This document shows positions 16,301 through 23,815 of a stretch of DNA of 64,000 nucleotides, one piece after another (positions within the stretch are counted from its first letter, which is position 1; the number at the start of each line of letters is the position of its first letter). The notes beneath the pieces were generated by a model. It was not told the DNA's origin and made no database searches. It saw nothing but the letters and a program-made list of their open reading frames with translations. This DNA comes from Aquimarina muelleri DSM 19832 (lineage in GTDB: Bacteria > Bacteroidota > Bacteroidia > Flavobacteriales > Flavobacteriaceae), in NCBI RefSeq assembly GCF_000430665.1, contig NZ_AUML01000022.1:29799-93798 (forward strand), in the 5' to 3' direction. Both the position numbers and the translations under genes were made by a program.

Positions 16301-17419
16301 TTAATCCATAAAGTACCAGAACTTTGGCTCTGTACCCAGATCTTCTTTTAATCTAAACACTTTTTTATTTTCTAATACCCATCTTATGGTACTATTTGGA
16401 TCTAATAAATTTCCGAAAATTCGAGCACCAGTAGGACAAGCGTCTACACAAGCAGGATTTTGACCTTTTCTAGATCGTTGCACACAAAAAGTACATTTTT
16501 CCATTACGCCTTTTTTGCGCATACGGTTTCCTAAATAGTGCTGGTTTTTGTTAATTTCCTTTTCAGGAACTTCTGGGGTACTCCAATTAAAACGTCTACC
16601 ATCATATGGGCAAGCAGCCATACAATATCGACACCCTACGCACCAGTCATAATCAATAACAACAAGACCATCATCCTCTCGCCAAGTAGCTTGAACTGGG
16701 CATACTTCTACACAAGGTGGATTATCACAATGAAAACATTGTGTACCCATATAAAAATGTCCTTCAGCTGGTACTTCATGATAATAATTATCGTCTGCTT
16801 CATCAAACTTAAAACCTTCTCCATCTTTCATTTCATGAATACGGATATATTGCATTTGCGAGTTTCGGTCCTGATTATTTTCTTCAACACAGGCACTCAC
16901 ACAATCCATATACCCTTGACATTTAGAGATATTAAATGCGTATCCAAAAAGCACATCTTCTTCGGCATTTTCAGAAGTCATACTTATTGTTTTTCCAGTA
17001 CGAAGCTGGTAGGAGCGCACCAATCTATCTACAGTTCCTTTTTTTTCATCATTGGTCATCAATTTATAGTTTCCTTTAAATTGCTCTTCCCAATCGATTT
17101 GTGCTTTTTCTTTAGACTCTTCTCCTGTAGTTATACTGCAAGATGTACTTACTGCTCCAGCGCCTATTAATAAGCTAGCTGTTAATTTTCTAAATGCAGT
17201 TCGACGATCCATTTGTACATCAAAAACTTGATCAAAACCATCTCTTTTGCGTTCATCTCCAATAGCAGTATCTACCGCATTATCAAATTCTTCATCACTA
17301 ATTTGGCTTTTAGCATGTGAGCCACATCCACCAGATGTTTTTCCACAGCTACACGAACCAGAAGATTCTTTTTTTGCACTATTCAGGTTTAATGAAAACC
17401 ACTTTTTGTTATCGCTCAT
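16301..17419 (-). CDS. Periplasmic 4Fe-4S electron-transfer protein (NrfC/DmsB-like)
   Basis: A 372-residue ferredoxin-like protein with four Cys clusters for up to four 4Fe-4S centres: CQGYMDCVSAC, CFHCDNPPCVEVC, CVGCRYCMAAC and CTFCVQRSRKGQNPAC. Before these, residues 71-94 form a twin-arginine signal (DRRTAFRK, Arg72/Arg73) ending in a lipobox-like STSC (Cys94), so export by Tat and lipid anchoring are likely. Ahead of the signal lies an unusual 70-residue extension with a Cys/Gly-rich segment (SCSCG...GGCGSH). It would carry electrons from the NrfD-type subunit to the tetraheme cytochrome encoded next to it (inference from operon order). Confidence 0.88.
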   Translation of the reverse strand: MSDNKKWFSLNLNSAKKESSGSCSCGKTSGGCGSHAKSQISDEEFDNAVDTAIGDERKRDGFDQVFDVQMDRRTAFRKLTASLLIGAGAVSTSCSITTGEESKEKAQIDWEEQFKGNYKLMTNDEKKGTVDRLVRSYQLRTGKTISMTSENAEEDVLFGYAFNISKCQGYMDCVSACVEENNQDRNSQMQYIRIHEMKDGEGFKFDEADDNYYHEVPAEGHFYMGTQCFHCDNPPCVEVCPVQATWREDDGLVVIDYDWCVGCRYCMAACPYDGRRFNWSTPEVPEKEINKNQHYLGNRMRKKGVMEKCTFCVQRSRKGQNPACVDACPTGARIFGNLLDPNSTIRWVLENKKVFRLKEDLGTEPKFWYFMD

Positions 17420-17430
17420 ACCTTATATTA

Positions 17431-18075
17431 TTAATGCTCTAATTCTTCTTTTCTCTCTTTTACGGTTTGGGTATTAAATCTTGCAGGCCATCTTTTTTCA
17501 AAACTTGGTTTATGTGGGTTGTGGCAGTTTACACAAGTCATTGATGCTCTTGGTGGTACCCAGCCGGCAATTTTTTTTCCATGTGCTCCTCCTTTCCAAT
17601 CTTCAAATTGGTTAGTATGGCATTGACTACATAGCTGGTAACTTCTATTAAAATCTATTTTGTTTCCAGTTAGACTAGTAAGTGTATTCATATCCTTTCC
17701 GTTATGACAAGTAGTACAGTTCATGGTATTGCTATTGGCATGCATTACTTTGATATCCCAATGTGCTTTTTTACTATCTACACTATTTTGCATTTGATCT
17801 AATGGCTTAGAATGACACTCAATACAGGCATACGATTTTATTTTTCCTTTACGTTCAGGGATTAAAAAAGTATGTTCCCCTTCAGTAATTTCTATAAGAT
17901 CCATATCTTCCAAATATTTTTCAGAATGAATAGATGTGCCATGATAGGGATTACTTTTATCCTTAATTTTATCTGTAAGGCTATGGTATTTATCTTCATT
18001 TTGTTTACAGGAAACAAACAGTATCATAAATAAAAGTAAATAACTTAGTATATATGTGCTACAGTAGTTAGTCAT
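17431..18075 (-). CDS. Tetraheme cytochrome c lipoprotein of the nap operon
   Basis: A 214-residue protein with a hydrophobic signal and lipobox ending at Cys23 (LFVSC). It has four CxxCH heme sites at Cys84-His88, Cys120-His124, Cys149-His153 and Cys181-His185. The pattern resembles small tetraheme cytochromes of the c3/NrfH neighbourhood, but there is no N-terminal NapC-type helix with quinol-site residues, so it is probably not a quinol dehydrogenase. It lies 5 bp after napB and 11 bp before the 4Fe-4S gene. The likely task is to link the 4Fe-4S protein to NapB in the periplasm. Confidence 0.82.
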   Translation of the reverse strand: MTNYCSTYILSYLLLFMILFVSCKQNEDKYHSLTDKIKDKSNPYHGTSIHSEKYLEDMDLIEITEGEHTFLIPERKGKIKSYACIECHSKPLDQMQNSVDSKKAHWDIKVMHANSNTMNCTTCHNGKDMNTLTSLTGNKIDFNRSYQLCSQCHTNQFEDWKGGAHGKKIAGWVPPRASMTCVNCHNPHKPSFEKRWPARFNTQTVKERKEELEH

Positions 18076-18080
18076 AATTC

Positions 18081-18764
18081 TTAATTATTGTTTCTTGAAA
18101 AAACACTTTTTTCAGAGTATTCAATAGCGTTTGGTACATGACATTGTCTGCAATTGATACGTTCTGGATGCGTAACTCTAATTTCTTTGGGAGCAGCTGG
18201 CCCTGCATGACAAGACAAGCAATTTTCACGCATTTGTATAGAGTGCGGGATCATTGGGGGGCTTCCTGGTAAGGCATTATGTATACCTGCTGTTGGTGCG
18301 TGAACTTTTACAAAACTAGTTTCAGTAAAGAATGTCTCGGTATTTTGAGTTACATGACACTGCCTGCAATTTATCATTTCGGGATGTGGCGTTACAGGTG
18401 CGTATGCATTAAATTTTTGTACAAATCCTCCATTTTGATGACATTGCAAGCATGTATTCCCTCCCATGCTCATTTCTTGTTTAACAGGATGAGGTATACT
18501 AGGTGGAGCTCCATGATATGCTCTATTATCATAGTATGTTTCTAATGTTCTTTGATGCTTTTCGTCGACGGGCATATTTACATAATCGAATGCGTATTCA
18601 GATCGCTGAAAAACTCCTGCTTCTGAAGGGATTTTTGGAGACGAAATCTCATTTTCTAATGGGATGTATGCATCTTTCAATCCTGTTTGATAGCTGTAAT
18701 TCCAAATAGTTATAAATGCTATAAACAACAATACAAATAGTGATATGATACCTAATCTTTTCAT
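18081..18764 (-). CDS. napB: NapB with a duplicated diheme unit (four heme sites)
   Basis: A 227-residue periplasmic cytochrome with an N-terminal membrane helix or uncleaved signal (residues 4-23). NapB from E. coli has one unit of the form PPMIPHS...CxxCH...PTH...CxxCHVPQ. Here the unit occurs twice: residues 87-140 (IPHP, Cys105-His109, TPHP, Cys133-His137) and 168-212 (IPHS, Cys182-His186, THPE, Cys205-His209). All four heme motifs and the extra His ligands are intact, so a tetraheme NapB is predicted. It lies downstream of napA after a 243-bp gap filled in part by a leader repeat that ends exactly at the ATG. Confidence 0.88.
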   Translation of the reverse strand: MKRLGIISLFVLLFIAFITIWNYSYQTGLKDAYIPLENEISSPKIPSEAGVFQRSEYAFDYVNMPVDEKHQRTLETYYDNRAYHGAPPSIPHPVKQEMSMGGNTCLQCHQNGGFVQKFNAYAPVTPHPEMINCRQCHVTQNTETFFTETSFVKVHAPTAGIHNALPGSPPMIPHSIQMRENCLSCHAGPAAPKEIRVTHPERINCRQCHVPNAIEYSEKSVFSRNNN

Positions 18765-18850
18765 TTAATCCACATTGTGGAGTTTAATTTTCAGAGGTTT
18801 GCCTCGAAAACAAAATATATTTTCGGAAGCACCCCTCGTGAGCTTGCTCC
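18765..18850 (-). repeat. Leader repeat, full copy directly before napB
   Basis: On the minus strand the 86 bp begin GGAGCAAGC, include AAAATATATTTTG and a GAGGCAAACCTC mini-hairpin, and end with the palindrome TCCACAATGTGGA followed by TTAA and the napB ATG. The same elements in the same order precede deoD at 41291-41377. The napA-napB gap (18765-19007) holds this repeat and otherwise no gene. Confidence 0.72.
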
Positions 18851-19007
18851 GAGGTTATTGATTTAAATTTTACTCACTAAGTGAGGTTCTAATATTTTAA
18901 TGTTTGCTACAAAATCAAAAATATTTTATCAAACAAATACTTGTCCAGCTTTATCGAGATAATCACTAACCACTGGATTAGTAGACCTTAGTTTGTTATA
19001 ATTATCA

Positions 19008-21332
19008 CTATACTTTTTCTACTCTAACTGCGCATTTTTTATAATCAGGTTCTTTGGATATAGGGCAAAAAGAATCTAATGTAAGATCATTAATAAGCAT
19101 ATTCTCATCAAAAAAGGGTACAAAAACCTGCAATGGTGTTGGTATACCTCGCTGATTTACAGAAGCAGGCATTATGATTTCACCACGACGTGTGATTAGT
19201 TTTACTTTGTCTCCATTTTTTATTTGTAAGCGTTCTGCATCTTTTGGATGTAGCTCTACATAGGCATTTGGCATGGCTTTATGTAGTACAGGAATTCTGC
19301 GAGTCATAGAGCCTGTATGCCAATGTTCTATAACCCGACCCGTATTTAACCAAAACGGATATTCGTTATCTGGCTCTTCTGGTGCGGGTTCATAAGGACG
19401 TTGCCAGATGACTGCTCTTCCATCAGGTTTTCCATAAAAATGAAAGTCTTCATTATTAGAACATGCTGGATCGTATTTGGCATTAAATCGCCATTGTGTT
19501 GATTTTCCATTTACATAAGGCCAAATGGCTCCAGGCTGAGATTTCAGGACTTCTAATGGTGCCATTCCATGTTTATCTCCTTCATGGAACTGTCTATATT
19601 CATTATAGATTTCTTCTACATGATTTTCTTCACTATATGGAAATAAATCTCCAAATCCCATTCGTTTAGCAACTTCAATAGTCATCCATGCATCTGGAGT
19701 CGTTTCTCCAGGTCCTTCCACCATTTTATCCCAATGTTGTGTTCTGCGTTCTGAGTTTCCGTACAAACCAGATTTTTCGATGTGCCAAGAAGCTGGTAAT
19801 ATTACATCTGCAACATCTGATGTTGGGGTAGGAAACACATCCGATACGACTACAAAACAAGAGTCCTTTTCCATTCCTGGTCGGTATCGACTTGTTTTAG
19901 GTAAAGAAACTAAAGGATTGGTTACTTGTGTCCAAATAAATTTTATTTCTCCACGATCTACAGCTCTAAACATTTCTGTAGCGTGGTATGTTGGTTTTGA
20001 TGGGATACGCTCGTAAGGAACTTTCCAAATTTTGGCAGCTAAACGTCTATGCTTTTCATTGGTTACTACTCCTTTTGGAAGTTTGTGAGTAAACGTTCCC
20101 ACCTCTCGTGCGGTACCACATGCAGAAGGTTGCCCTGTTAAAGAAAATGGTCCGTTACCGGGTTGCGATATTTTACCTGTTAATAAATGAATGTTATATA
20201 CCAAATTATTCATCCATGTACCCCGGGTATGTTGATTGATCCCCATACACCAATAGGAGACTACTTTTTTATTTGGATCTCCAAAATATGCGGCCATATA
20301 TTTTATATCTTTAACCGACACTCCTGATATTTTTTCTACTTTTTCAGGGGTGTAGTCTTCTAAGAATTTTTTATATGCCTTAAAATCAATTTTTTCGGGT
20401 TTATCTTTAAACTTGTAATTGTCTTCTAAACCATAACCCATATTGGTAAGCCCTTTGTTAAAGCTACAATGCTTTTCTACAAAAGATGTATTTACCCATC
20501 CATTTTTTATAATCTCATAACATATAGCATTGGCTACTGCCAAATCACTTTGTGGTTTAAAAAGGATGGACTTATCGGCAGCCATACTAGTACGGGTTGT
20601 TCTTGTTGCAAAGTCAATAATTTTTGCTCCTCTTCTGTTTTTTTGTTCTAGCATTCTGGAAAACAACACAGGGTGCATTTCTGCCATGTTGTTACCCCAA
20701 AGAACAAAAACATCTGCATGATCTATATCTTCATAGCATCCCATAGGTTCATCTGCTCCAAATGATGTTAAAAACCCTGTTACTGCACTTGCCATGCATA
20801 ATCGTGCATTACAATCCAAGTTATTGGTTCCTATAGCTCCTTTCATGAATTTGGAGGCTACATACCCTTCTGGAATAGTAGATTGTCCAGAGGTGTACAT
20901 TGCTACAGCATCTTTACCATGTTTTTCAATGGTTTCTTTCATCTTGCTAGCTACCAGATCTAAGGCTTCCTGTATTGGTGTTTGCACATAAGTGCCATTT
21001 TTTTTAACCAAAGCATGTGTTAATCTATCTTTTGCTTGCAAACACATGATTTGATGGTATCCTTTTACACAAAGTAGTCCTTTGTTAACTGTAGATTTAG
21101 GATCTCCTTTTACTGCTACCGCTTTTCCGTTTTCTGTTCCAACTAAAACACCACATCCTACACCACAAAATCTACAAGGTGCTTTTGTCCAGTTTATATC
21201 TCCATCGGGTAATCCTTTTTCTTGTTCATCGGCAAACAATATCCCAGGAAACATAGTTGCAGCTGCTGTCATTGCAGATAGCATAGCCATTTTTTTTATG
21301 AATTTTCTTCTATTGGTGAGAGAGGTGTACAT
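19008..21332 (-). CDS. napA: Periplasmic nitrate reductase catalytic subunit NapA
   Basis: A molybdenum bis-MGD enzyme that reduces nitrate to nitrite in the periplasm. I choose the ATG at 21332, giving 774 residues, because it places a twin-arginine signal (Arg8-Arg9, RRKFIKK) at the N-terminus and lies 4 bp after napD; an upstream in-frame start at 21377 would put 15 odd residues before it. The 4Fe-4S ligands are Cys53, Cys56, Cys60 and Cys88. The Mo ligand is Cys179 in NARLCMASAV. MGD-binding regions follow in the usual order to a C-terminal domain. Electrons come from NapB. Confidence 0.96.
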   Translation of the reverse strand: MYTSLTNRRKFIKKMAMLSAMTAAATMFPGILFADEQEKGLPDGDINWTKAPCRFCGVGCGVLVGTENGKAVAVKGDPKSTVNKGLLCVKGYHQIMCLQAKDRLTHALVKKNGTYVQTPIQEALDLVASKMKETIEKHGKDAVAMYTSGQSTIPEGYVASKFMKGAIGTNNLDCNARLCMASAVTGFLTSFGADEPMGCYEDIDHADVFVLWGNNMAEMHPVLFSRMLEQKNRRGAKIIDFATRTTRTSMAADKSILFKPQSDLAVANAICYEIIKNGWVNTSFVEKHCSFNKGLTNMGYGLEDNYKFKDKPEKIDFKAYKKFLEDYTPEKVEKISGVSVKDIKYMAAYFGDPNKKVVSYWCMGINQHTRGTWMNNLVYNIHLLTGKISQPGNGPFSLTGQPSACGTAREVGTFTHKLPKGVVTNEKHRRLAAKIWKVPYERIPSKPTYHATEMFRAVDRGEIKFIWTQVTNPLVSLPKTSRYRPGMEKDSCFVVVSDVFPTPTSDVADVILPASWHIEKSGLYGNSERRTQHWDKMVEGPGETTPDAWMTIEVAKRMGFGDLFPYSEENHVEEIYNEYRQFHEGDKHGMAPLEVLKSQPGAIWPYVNGKSTQWRFNAKYDPACSNNEDFHFYGKPDGRAVIWQRPYEPAPEEPDNEYPFWLNTGRVIEHWHTGSMTRRIPVLHKAMPNAYVELHPKDAERLQIKNGDKVKLITRRGEIIMPASVNQRGIPTPLQVFVPFFDENMLINDLTLDSFCPISKEPDYKKCAVRVEKV

Positions 21333-21336
21333 AATC

Positions 21337-21576
21337 CTAGTTTTTTTGTGGCGTATTAAATCCAGAAACCATAGCAAGCAGTTTAAGGCTTTTTAGAGCT
21401 TCTAATTTTTCTTTCAGAATTTCTTCTTCTGTATTGCTTTCTGTTTCTGTGATCAGTATAAGTAAATCTTTATTTTGAGCTGGCATCACTTCACATTGAT
21501 CTATCCTAGATAATGCTTGTACAAGCTCATTTTTTTTACCATTATGTGGATGGGCTAAATAACTTTTGATTGGCAT
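21337..21576 (-). CDS. napD: NapD chaperone for NapA
   Basis: A 79-residue cytoplasmic protein. NapD binds the twin-arginine signal of NapA and holds back its export until the cofactor is in place. The N-terminal SYLAHPHNGKKNELVQAL and the central strand DLLILITE fit the small ferredoxin-like NapD fold. It lies between the porin gene and napA, which starts 4 bp after it. Confidence 0.85.
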   Translation of the reverse strand: MPIKSYLAHPHNGKKNELVQALSRIDQCEVMPAQNKDLLILITETESNTEEEILKEKLEALKSLKLLAMVSGFNTPQKN

Positions 21577-21588
21577 ATGACTTTCGAT

Positions 21589-22851
21589 TTACGGATTGGT
21601 TGTAAATAGTGTTGGTTTAATAGTTACCATAATCCACCCCCAATTGTTGGTGTTACCGTCGGAGTTGTTTTTCAATATTTCCATCCCATCTGAAGCAAAT
21701 AGATGAGAATATCCAGCTTTGATATTTATGTCTTTTTGCAAATTGTAGGAATACACCAGATCTATCTCTGTCCCTAATTGTTTAGAGTTATCCCTTGGCA
21801 TATCTGCTGCTGCCATAAAATTATGAGCTGCTATATTTAGGGAAGATTTAGGATTAAACTTGATATTAGTTTTTATATAAAGATCTATAAGCCCTAAATT
21901 ACCAACATGATTTCCTACATAAAAATAATCCATTAACCCATTAAACTTGTGGTTAGTACCATAAAAAGGTGTAAAAGCATCATTGTTTCCATTAGCAGGT
22001 GCTCCATTATCATTACCACTTTGTAATTCTCCTCCCAGTGTTGCTTTCCATTGTTCAGATATTTTATAATTAGTTTCTAAGCTTAGTAAATATGCGCTCA
22101 AATCATTGTTGTTAACATCACTCCCAAATTGATAAAAGAGGTTGGATATAAGGTCAAATTTTTCTTTTTTATATTTTAAATGTGCTCCTGTAGTTTGACT
22201 ATATCGGGTTTCATCATTATCAGGATTAGTGGTATCTGTAAACTGTAATCCATTATTTAGAAAAAGAAAACTTCCTGAAAAATTTTTCCAGTCTTTGTGT
22301 AGCCATACATATTGAATACTTTTATACGTATTAGGTGTTGTTAAGGTAGTTCCTGTTAGGGCTTCCTCATTTTGGTTGAATGCAAAACCGAGATCAAATT
22401 TAAAACTTTCTTTCGTGTATTTTATAAGTGCCGCATCGTGGCTTCTGGCTTGTTGTGCCCAACCTACATTTCCAAAAATACGATGGTCGTCATACATAAT
22501 TTCTTGACGCCCTAATTTTAATGATATATCAGGGTTGAAAAGTATTTCCCCCCAAGCTTGATGAACGCTAAAACCATTTTTATCTGTGGTATTAAGTTGT
22601 GGTACATCCCCCCATACTCTAACGTCTTGCATGCTTACATAAAAGTTTAACTTCTCCATTGTGTACCCAGCATTTAATCTTGTACGTTGGGATACAAATG
22701 CTGCTGGATCTGCGTCGTCTGGAAAAAGGGTTTTAAACCCATGTCGATACTCAAATCGAGGACGTACTTCTGCGTCAATTTTTAATTGAGCATGGATGTT
22801 CGTAAAAAATAATATAAAGAAAGTAAGAATGCTAATTTTAATAAGTTTCAT
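21589..22851 (-). CDS. Outer-membrane porin of the alginate-export (AlgE-like) family
   Basis: A 420-residue protein with a signal peptide (residues 1-21, ending IHA) and alternating short strands typical of an outer-membrane beta-barrel. The early motif RPRFEYRHG and the later QAWGEILFNPDISLKLGRQEIMYDD are typical of the alginate_exp porin group, which includes many porins that do not handle alginate. As first gene of the nap operon, 12 bp before napD, it probably lets nitrate in or nitrite out (inference). The nap promoter with an FNR-like site lies about 170 nt upstream of its start. Confidence 0.78.
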   Translation of the reverse strand: MKLIKISILTFFILFFTNIHAQLKIDAEVRPRFEYRHGFKTLFPDDADPAAFVSQRTRLNAGYTMEKLNFYVSMQDVRVWGDVPQLNTTDKNGFSVHQAWGEILFNPDISLKLGRQEIMYDDHRIFGNVGWAQQARSHDAALIKYTKESFKFDLGFAFNQNEEALTGTTLTTPNTYKSIQYVWLHKDWKNFSGSFLFLNNGLQFTDTTNPDNDETRYSQTTGAHLKYKKEKFDLISNLFYQFGSDVNNNDLSAYLLSLETNYKISEQWKATLGGELQSGNDNGAPANGNNDAFTPFYGTNHKFNGLMDYFYVGNHVGNLGLIDLYIKTNIKFNPKSSLNIAAHNFMAAADMPRDNSKQLGTEIDLVYSYNLQKDINIKAGYSHLFASDGMEILKNNSDGNTNNWGWIMVTIKPTLFTTNP

Positions 22852-23025
22852 GTAAATATTTGATTATGGATAAACTATATATATATTATTGATATTTTTT
22901 TATTCGATTTTAAATGAAGATATAAAATGTAACAGTTATCATTACTCTTCAATCCAGTTTAGAAAAAAGCATGTGCTTTTGTTAAAAGGAACGAAAAACC
23001 TATTTTTAGTACTCTGATATACGTA
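22852..23025 (-). other. Long leader of the nap operon
   Basis: If transcription starts near 23021, as predicted from the -7 box, the nap message has an untranslated leader of about 170 nt. It contains AAAAGCA-TG-TGCTTTT at 22964-22979, a 7-bp inverted repeat, which may be a regulatory or stability hairpin. No gene is seen. Confidence 0.4.
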
Positions 23026-23068
23026 TAAAATTATTTCTTAAAGAAGACATAAAACATGACATTTGTCA
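23026..23068 (-). promoter_or_regulatory. FNR-like site and -7 box of the nap operon
   Basis: TGACATTTGTCA at 23057-23068 is a variant with TGAC/GTCA half-sites. On the minus strand TAATTTTA follows at 23033-23026. Spacing is 29.5 bp. The half-sites differ by one base each from TGAT/ATCA, so affinity may be lower, or a nitrogen-oxide-type regulator could also bind. Confidence 0.55.
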
Positions 23069-23201
23069 TAAAACATTTATAAGGATTCGATCTAAATAAG
23101 AATGTTTTTTATCTTCTTTTTTATAACGAGGTTATATCATAATAATGATTATATATTATAGATAGAGATTCATTCAGATATGAATGATTTGATAAAGATT
23201 G

Positions 23202-23813
23202 TTAATTTACGCTATATCGAATATTAATATTCCAATTATAATCCGACGAAAGTTCGTAAGTTATAGTGCATTTAAGCCCTGTTAAGGGAATATATTCTAT
23301 AAACTCTATTTTATCTGGTCTAATTAGATATCCACCCCAATTACTGGGTTTTGGAATACTTTGGTTTTTAAATTTGGTTTCATAATGCTCTAATTGATCA
23401 TCTAGTACTTTTCGCGAAGAGACTACTTCACTTTGATTAGATGCCCAGGCACTTAGTTTGCTGCCTTCTGGGCGAGACTCAAAATATCCTTCGGATAAAT
23501 TTTTTGCAATCTTTTCTGCTTTTCCAGAGATTAAAACTTCGCGTTTGGCTACAGCCCAGTTAAATAAGATAGAAACCTTATTGTTTTGTGCAATTGCTTT
23601 TCCTTTTTCGCTATTATAATTTGTAAAAAAAATATAACCTTCCCAGGTAAAACGTTTTAATAGTACTATTCTGCTTTTAGGAAAACCATCCACGCCGATA
23701 GTAGAAAACAACATTGCATTGACTTCGATTTCAGGATATGTTTTATCTACTTCGTAAAACCATTGTTGAAAAAGTTGCATTGGGTTATGCTCTTGAGAAG
23801 AATCTAGTATCAT
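23202..23813 (-). CDS. Divergent PdxH-like FMN protein
   Basis: A 203-residue FMN protein of the pyridoxamine 5'-phosphate oxidase family. The FMN-site segments are present: SRIVLLKRF, FFTNYNSEKGKAI, FNWAVAKREVLISGKAEKI and SKLSAWASNQSEVVSSR. The C-terminal part differs from classical PdxH: the RLHDR motif, whose Arg and His bind substrate, is replaced by TGLKCT, and the usual end WKIERLAP reads WNINIRYSVN. The frame is intact across this region, so it is not a frameshift. It may be a PdxH with altered substrate use or a paralog with another role. It lies 2 bp after ccoI and is co-transcribed with it. Confidence 0.72.
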   Translation of the reverse strand: MILDSSQEHNPMQLFQQWFYEVDKTYPEIEVNAMLFSTIGVDGFPKSRIVLLKRFTWEGYIFFTNYNSEKGKAIAQNNKVSILFNWAVAKREVLISGKAEKIAKNLSEGYFESRPEGSKLSAWASNQSEVVSSRKVLDDQLEHYETKFKNQSIPKPSNWGGYLIRPDKIEFIEYIPLTGLKCTITYELSSDYNWNINIRYSVN

Positions 23814-23815
23814 TT

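Noticed and set aside
22929..22942. TAACAGTTATCA before the porin gene as an additional regulator site
   Set aside because: Only one half-site is good and there is no -7 box at the usual distance.
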